Assembly: GCA_026686845.1 (NCBI GenBank)
Contig: JAIVEN010000011.1
Location: 24,042,501 to 24,106,500 of the forward strand
From: Adenanthera pavonina
Lineage: Eukaryota > Streptophyta > Magnoliopsida > Fabales > Fabaceae
Length of the DNA stretch: 64,000 bases
Direction of reading: 5' to 3'
Part shown: piece after piece, positions 57,763 through 64,000 of the stretch
Layout of the letters: the number at the start of each line of letters is the position of its first letter
Numbering within the stretch: the first letter of the stretch is position 1
Translations under genes and position numbers: made by a program
Notes under the pieces: model-generated
What the model was told of the DNA's origin: nothing
The model's input: the letters and a program-made list of their open reading frames with translations, nothing else
Database searches by the model: none

Positions 57763-59012
57763 AATACTATTTCTTCCGAGTACTTCTTCATAATTTTTGT
57801 CAAAGATCAATTTTTTAATAATTCTTTTTGATTAGTCTTCAAATTAGTCTATCTTTCAATCTCGACCTCTTGACTATGAATACTTATACCATTGCACTCA
57901 ACTCGAGATAGGCATTCATTCAACTTGTATATTGCATACCTTTCAACTCAATTTTGGAATTAATTCATATTAAGGGCCTTATGGAAAATTAATTTTAATT
58001 AAGAACTAAAAAAAATCCCTTCTAGGGAATGCATAGGAAATTAATTCCTTTTAAGGATCGAGCATGTAACACCACTATCTCACTTCATTTCCCATTTTTT
58101 TATGCATTTTATGATATCCCATAAAAATAGTGATTTTACACTCCTCATGGCTTATTCTCTGCCTCCATTGCAGAACACCACGTAAATCTCAAGCTACCAT
58201 GGCCAAAATTTCATCCAAGCCAAGAGAAGAAGGAGCAAGAAGAATCAAATCCATGTAAAAGTAAAGAATCAAGGCAATTTCGGTTCCAAGTGAGATTTCT
58301 TCAAGAAATTCAAACCTTAGTTTCTTCCTTTAGCTTCTACACTTGTCCAAGTCTAGAAGCTCAAGATTAAAGTGAAATCAAGTGGAAAGAATGGAGGAGA
58401 AATGGTGAAAATGGAAGAAGAATAAAAAAAATTCCAACCGATTAAAATTTGATGGAGGAAATTGAGAGAAAATGAGAGGAAAGTTGGGAGAGATGGAAGA
58501 GAACAAATGGGATTTGAATTGGGAGTGTGGAGCACGAAAATAAACTTTGTCCAGATCTGAATAATCATGCCAAAGGTCTAGGGTAAGTGTTTAGGGCTTT
58601 AGGAAGTGGTAAGGGAGTAATTTCCATGAAAGATGCTAAGTTGGATTAATGAATGGTGACTGCGATATGATGTAGCATATGTAGAGGCCTCCTTTCCTCT
58701 AGGAATTTAGGTCCTCTCTTAGGCCATTAGGTTGCCAACATATCCATGCCCAAAGACTTACCAAAAAAATGTTACATAAAATAATCAAGATATGATATAT
58801 AAAACCATGTAATATAAATGATATAAAACTAAAGTCTAAAATTATAAAATCAATTCAAACATTAATTGGTCATGAATAATCATGAAATTAATCACTAAAA
58901 TTAAGGGGAAAACACTCTCTAATTGATGCAAAAGAAAGTACTAAAAATCCCTAAGAAAATAGCTAGAAAATAGGCTTTCTAGGAAAGTGGTCTAAAATGC
59001 CAATCTATGAGC
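57763..59012. other. non-coding, retroelement-like DNA
   Basis: No gene is supported. A TGTAACACCACTATCTCAC near 58069 resembles a gypsy LTR start, and 58140-58560 reads like LTR or leader sequence, but I could not pair ends. The minus frame at 58353-58568 is not supported. The region is interrupted by the solo LTR at 59018. Confidence 0.35.
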
Positions 59013-59017
59013 AAACT

Positions 59018-60548
59018 TGTTGAATCAAGTATTTTGATGATTTGAAATAACTAGAGCTTGGAAGGAGAATATCTAAGGAGTATAAAAGCATAGAAGTGAA
59101 GAAATCCAATGAAATACATGTGAAGATTTAGTTGTTAGGATTTCTCATAATATGCAAGAGGTAAAACGCTTTGATTTTTACTTAATTATATTTCCACTGC
59201 ATTTAAACAAGTGTTTTCACAGTTATCTTATATTAACATATGTTAGATTTTGAAAATAGTGACTAATAGATGAACTTTGCCTTTAATTCTGATTTGTTTT
59301 GTGCAAAATTCAAACTTTACTTGATGAAATTTGAAGTTCCAGAGTTATCATCTCTGATAAACAAATCTTAAGTTCTGAAATTCAAATTTCAAGTAAGCAT
59401 AGTTGGCAAAATGTACAAAATTCGTCTGAAGTCTTGTCAAAATTCGAATGATACTAAAGTGCAAAAAGAGTTCATAGTCAGTCCCTCTGATAGATGAATT
59501 TTGGATTTCAAAATTTGAATTTTGAAATAGGAACTTGTGAGTCTTGTTAGAGCATGTCTTTGATAGATTGATAGATGAACGTTGAAATGCAAAATTTGAA
59601 TTTCAAAGAGCAGAACTTTTGTGCCATGTTGAGCTTGCCACTAACAGACGAACTTTGGCCTCCAAAATTCGAATTTTGAGTGCTTTGCAAAAACATGAGA
59701 CAACTATTCATACTCAATAGATGCACTTTAAATATGAAAATTTGTATGTTTTAACATGGAATATATTCAACAAAATGAAAATTCAAATGTAACTCTTGAA
59801 TAGACGAATTTTGGAAGTTCAACGTTAAAGTCTTTAGCTTATGGTCTCTATGAAATTCGTCTATTGACACTCAAAATTCGAATTTCAGTGTGTCAGATGC
59901 ATTAAATACGATTGGTGAATGTCTAGTTTTGTAGAGTAACTATTGGGTAATGTATCTAACAGCTAGATCTTGTGTCTAACGACTAATTTAGTCACAAATA
60001 TATAAATAGAACTTTATTTGAAGTTGTGGGTAATGAATTTTTGCTGTGAATACTGAAAGTCTGCCAAAATCTCTAGTCAAAGTCTTTTACTCTCTTACAC
60101 TTCATTTACTGCACTTCAACTGTCACATTTACTTTGAATAAAAGAGTTTTTCATTTTATATAAAATCTTTTCTTCATTTGGAAGAGGGATTTTCTTGCGA
60201 GGGGTTTTCACAAGAGATTTGGGAAACACTTTGTAAGAGTGCAAATTATAGATTTGAGAGCTCTTAGAATAGAGTACAAGCTTATATTGTGGCATTACAA
60301 GGAGCCCACTAACTTCTTGCAAAATAGTGGAAAATCTCAAGTAGTGGCTTGAGGACTAGATGTAGGTCAAGTAAATCAAATCGAACCAGGATAAATTTCT
60401 ATATCCTCGCCTCCTTTATCTTGCATTTGCTTTATTGTGTCTATACTTTGTTTTCTGCAAACCTCTACCACCACTGTTCTATCATAATTTTGCAGAAAAA
60501 TTTTAAACTTCCCAATTCACCCCTTTTAGAAAGCCAGCAGACCTAACA
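59018..60548 (+). mobile_element. solo LTR, Sirevirus type (diverged subfamily)
   Basis: Starts TGTTGAATCAAG and ends GACCTAACA, flanked by a perfect 5-bp duplication AAACT (59013-59017 and 60549-60553). It is 1531 bp. It has the same layout as the LTRs of elements 1 and B: TTCGAA-type array, GCATTAAATACG-type box near 59890, TATAAATA at 60001-60008 and CCCAATTCACCCC near the end. No internal sequence is left, which fits LTR-LTR recombination. Confidence 0.9.
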
Positions 60549-60553
60549 AAACT

Positions 60554-61120
60554 TTGACAAGTTTTAGTGTGGAAACTCTAATTACTATAGTCATATTTGA
60601 TAACTCAAATTAATCCTAATTAAGTACTCTAGATGGTAATTAGGTGATCAATCCAAAAATCATTAAGGATAATTAAATGTAATTTCAAGTGGGACTACAA
60701 CTAGGAATATTTTGGGAAAATGAAAAATGGGTGAATAGTACATGGAAATGAGTCCAACATGGATTAAAATCTAATTACATAGGATGTTCAATGACATTAA
60801 ATAGTTGATGGAATGGAAACTCCCCAGAAAAATCTAACCCAAAATCACATGGAAAACCTTAATTTAATTACCTAAAAATGCCTAAACAAGTACTTAATTA
60901 GCTAATCAATGTGGAAAATACATTGATGGAAAGAATTAACAACCAAATCCATGGGATATAATAAAATATCATAAAATATGCTTAAAACCAAAGATTTTTT
61001 ACATTTTGCACAAAACCGACTAAAACACAAATATGCAATAAAATACACAAAATACCTATATAAATGTGATTAAATTGCTAGATTTAGAGGATAAAAACAT
61101 GGTAAAATAAGGTCACATCA
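60554..61120 (-). repeat. probable gypsy-type LTR edge (minus strand)
   Basis: The sequence resumes after the solo LTR. At 61120 it ends GGTCACATCA, followed by ATTCCCCCACACC; on the minus strand this reads as a polypurine-like GGTGTGGGGGAAT followed by TGATGTGACC. This is the usual arrangement of a polypurine tract and an LTR start. The other LTR border was not found. Confidence 0.4.
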
Positions 61121-62251
61121 ATTCCCCCACACCTAGTTTTTGCACTCTGGGCAAAATCAATAAAAAATCCAAGGAAAAACCTATGAAAACCAAAGAAAAA
61201 AAAGGTAAACATGGATTGGCAGAAAAGATTCACAAATGTTAGTCAATGTTATCAAATCCACTCATGGAAAATAAATAAACATGAATCATACACTCTAAGT
61301 ATCATGGCAAGATAATTAATCGAAGTTTTCGAAGCTAGTGGTCCTCACAAAAGAGAGGAATATGTATATAAAAGTGAATTACTCTCACTCAAGTGTTTAG
61401 GGTAAGGTGTTTGCTCTCAAACTTTTTCTATTTGATACCCTTCCATATGTTTGGCAACCTTCTAATCTCTCCACTACTCAAGAGTCAAGTGCACACAATG
61501 ATCAAGAAAACTTTATCAAGGTTAGCTAAGGTTAGAAAAGGAAGGGATCATGTATGAAAAGGAATGGATAAACAAAGCAAACATGTGGTAATTAAGTAAT
61601 TCTAGTCATTAAGAACATAAAGTGAAAATAGAATGACATGACACATGATACCTAGGCATTTTTCCACTACTATAATGCAAATGAAACAACAAAATATTTC
61701 TTTAGCTTTTCTCATTTTTTTCTTTTATTTTTCTTTTTTTTAAGTTGGGGGCATTTTTTTTCTTTTTTTCTTTTTCTTTTATCCCAACTTTTATTCACCT
61801 CTTTCTTTTCTTTTTCTCAACCTTTTCAATTTTTTTTTACTACCAAGAATGCAATAACAAGACATTGGAGATAAACAAACTAATGGTTATGAAATATGAA
61901 CAAGTAACATGCAATCATCCATTCTATAAATGATATGTCCATTAATAACTAGAGAGCTCAATTACCATGAAATGGTAGGATAAGAAATGAAAAATGCATG
62001 ACAAATGGCTAAAGGATGAAAAAGAATAACCAAGGCTCAAAAGGACTAAACAACAAATAATCATGATACAAAGGTTAGTTATTTGGTCATGGTTAGAATA
62101 CAATAAAAGAATGCATCTATCACATCAAAGAAATGCACAAAATATAAATGTAGTCTCAAGAAAGAAGCGGAGCCAAGTTCAAAATTGGAAACCAAATAGA
62201 AAGATACACACAAGAAATGAATAATAGGCTTATATTCTTACCAGGCGTAAA
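61121..62251 (-). other. probable 3' untranslated interior of a gypsy-type element
   Basis: Non-coding. It contains a long T/C-rich tract at about 61695-61845 (A/G-rich on the minus strand) common in the 3' interior of plant gypsy elements. The 62-codon frame at 61745-61933 is this tract and is not a gene. Confidence 0.35.
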
Positions 62252-62855
62252 TGTTAGTTCTGCTGGCTTCCCAAGAGGGGGGTGAATTGGGAAGTTTGAA
62301 AATGTTTAGCAAAAGTATAATAGAGAAGTGAAAGAAAAATATGTAGAAAAATAGAGTTCAAAATGTAAGAGATAATAAACAAAGTATAAGAGGAAGGACA
62401 CAAGAATTTATCTTGGTTCAGTCTCTTTCTCTTGACCTATGTCTAGTCCTCAAGCTACCACTTGAGTTTTTCCACTATTTTACAAGAATTCGGTGGGCTT
62501 GCAATACCTCAGTACAACTTAATACTCTATACCAAGAGTTTTCAATCTTACTCTCTGCACTCTAGCTAAGTGCTGCCCAAATCCGTTGTGAAGTTCCCTC
62601 ATAAAAAAATTTTTTTTCCAGATGAAGATAAGATTAATTACAGTAAATGAACTCTCTAATATAGAGTATATATGATAGTTGAAGTACAGTTTATGAAGTG
62701 TGGAAGAGTAGAAAGACTTTAATAGAAGATTTTGATAGAGTTTTAGTATTTACAATATAAAATCGTTACCCATATCTTCAAATGAAGTTCTATTTATAGA
62801 TTTATGTCTTAACTATATATTAGGGACAAGATCTAGCCATTAGAGATGTTACCCA
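62252..62855 (-). repeat. outer Sirevirus-type LTR, interrupted
   Basis: Starts TGTTAGTTCTGCTGGCTTCC, close to the complement of the end of the solo LTR at 59018-60548, so it is the same subfamily. It is interrupted at 62856 by another LTR. ACCCA at 62851-62855 would be the left target copy. Confidence 0.7.
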
Positions 62856-64000
62856 TGTTAGATTAGCTAGCTTCCCAAGAGGGGGTGAATTGAGAAGATT
62901 AAAAATTTTCTGCAAAATATCAAGAAGGTGAAGAAAGCAATATATGACGGTAAAACAGAGTATAAACAAATAGTTGTAAAAGAAGTAGTAAAGGGAAGAA
63001 GACTCAGTAATTTATCCTAGTTCAGTCTTTCCACTTGACCTACGTCCAGTCCTCAAGTCACCACTTGAGATTTTCCACTATACTGCAAGAATTCCGTGGG
63101 CTTCTTGCAAATGCCACAGTACAACGTTTGTGCTCTGTTTTCTAGAGCTCACTCGTTCACTCTCTGCACTTTCACAAAGTGCTTCTCAATCCCTTGTGAT
63201 ATCCCCTCACAAGAAAATCTATCTTTCAGATGAAGATTAGATTGTTTACAAAGAATAGACTCTCTTAATTAGAGTAAATATGAAAGTTAAAGTACAAATA
63301 TTGAAGTATGAGAGTATGAAGCTTTGAGTAAATGATTTGGCAGAGTTTCAGTATATATAAAGTTAAAATCATTTTCCACAACTTTAAATGATGTTATATT
63401 TATAGATTTAGGTCTCAAATATCCGTTAAAGACAAAATCTATCCATTGGAGAAGTTACCCAACGGTTACTCTAAAAAACTATCTGTTAACCAACCCCATT
63501 TAATGCTTCTGACATACTGAAATTTGAATTTTAGTTAGTCAACAGACGAATTTCATAGAAACTGAAGGCTAACAGCTTCAACGTTGAAAGCCCGAAGTTC
63601 GTTTGTCATCAAGTGAAATCTGAATTTTGATATTTTGAACATGTTTCTAAGTAGTGACATACGAATTTTCAAGTGGAAATTTTTTTTGTTAAGTGTGAAC
63701 AGTGTTTTAAATTTGCTACAGTGCCTTCGAAATTCGAATTTTGGAACCCCAAAATTCGTCTGTCCGTAGCTGGTTTACAAGGCTCAGTAGTTCATATTGT
63801 TCAAAATTCAAATTTTCAAATATCAAAATTTGTCTGTCAGAGAGACCTCTTCTTAGACTATTTTCAAAATTCGAATTTATAAATACTGTCATTCGTATGT
63901 CAACATGTTACTTTAACAGACTCACAAGTTCAGTTTTTGAAATTCGAATTTTCATGTTCAAAGTTCGTCTGTCAGTGAGCAATTTCAAAATTCATTCTAA
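62856..64000 (-). mobile_element. inner Sirevirus-type element, LTR running off the window
   Basis: Starts TGTTAGATTAGCTAGCTTCC and follows the family 1 LTR in minus orientation to the window end. It carries GAGGGGGTGAATTG, TATAAATA at about 63397-63404, the perfect MSA site CCCAACGGTTA at 63458-63468, CAACCCCATTTAATGC and the TTCGAA array. Whether it is a solo LTR or a full element cannot be seen. Confidence 0.75.

Noticed and set aside
61745..61933. Phe-rich 62-codon membrane peptide
   Set aside because: Translation of a T/C-rich low-complexity tract in retroelement interior sequence.

Overview
The window is plant nuclear DNA, most likely from a eudicot. It is AT-rich, has one spliced gene with GT-AG introns and a plastid-type N-terminus, and is otherwise filled with plant transposable elements. 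These are Ty1/copia (Sirevirus-like and Tork/Angela-like), Ty3/gypsy, mariner/Stowaway, Tourist-like and CACTA. I cannot name the species. No CRISPR array, rRNA or convincing tRNA gene was seen.

Layout. Positions 1-13 kb are a relatively TE-poor flank. It holds small MITEs and one protein-coding gene on the minus strand (11586 to 6468, five exons, 508 codons plus stop). That gene encodes a predicted chloroplast-targeted protein resembling the DUF3598/calycin-like family of plants and cyanobacteria. Positions 13-18.5 kb hold a ~3 kb gypsy-type solo LTR with its own Stowaway MITE, a dead mariner transposase, and the right terminus of a CACTA element with a dense foldback array. Positions 18.9-43.5 kb are a nest. 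A 105-bp Sirevirus-type LTR end is cut by a gypsy-type LTR. That LTR is split by a nearly complete 11.8 kb Sirevirus-like element (element 1, plus strand, 19208-31040, TSD GGTTC). Next comes another Sirevirus-type LTR (family C), split by a decayed gypsy element, a truncated Sirevirus LTR and a Tork/Angela-type copia element (element D, minus strand).

Positions 43.5-57.8 kb are an unusual tandem. A full Sirevirus-like element B (minus, 57762 to 45575) is followed, after its 3' LTR, by a second primer-binding site and a second gag (remnant A), so one LTR serves both. Remnant A is then fused to the 3' end of family C. Positions 57.8-64 kb hold gypsy-like remnants, a clean solo LTR (TSD AAACT), and one Sirevirus LTR interrupted by another that runs off the window.

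How it works together: the elements carry gag, protease/integrase/RT/RNase H, and (element 1 and B) a third ORF downstream of pol. All are interrupted by stops or frameshifts, so none looks autonomous. The most interesting non-coding signal is in the Sirevirus LTRs. Just upstream of the TATA box lies a conserved cluster of AACGG boxes, including a perfect plant MSA (mitosis-specific activator) consensus in several copies. Further upstream is a long array of CpG-centred palindromic motifs.
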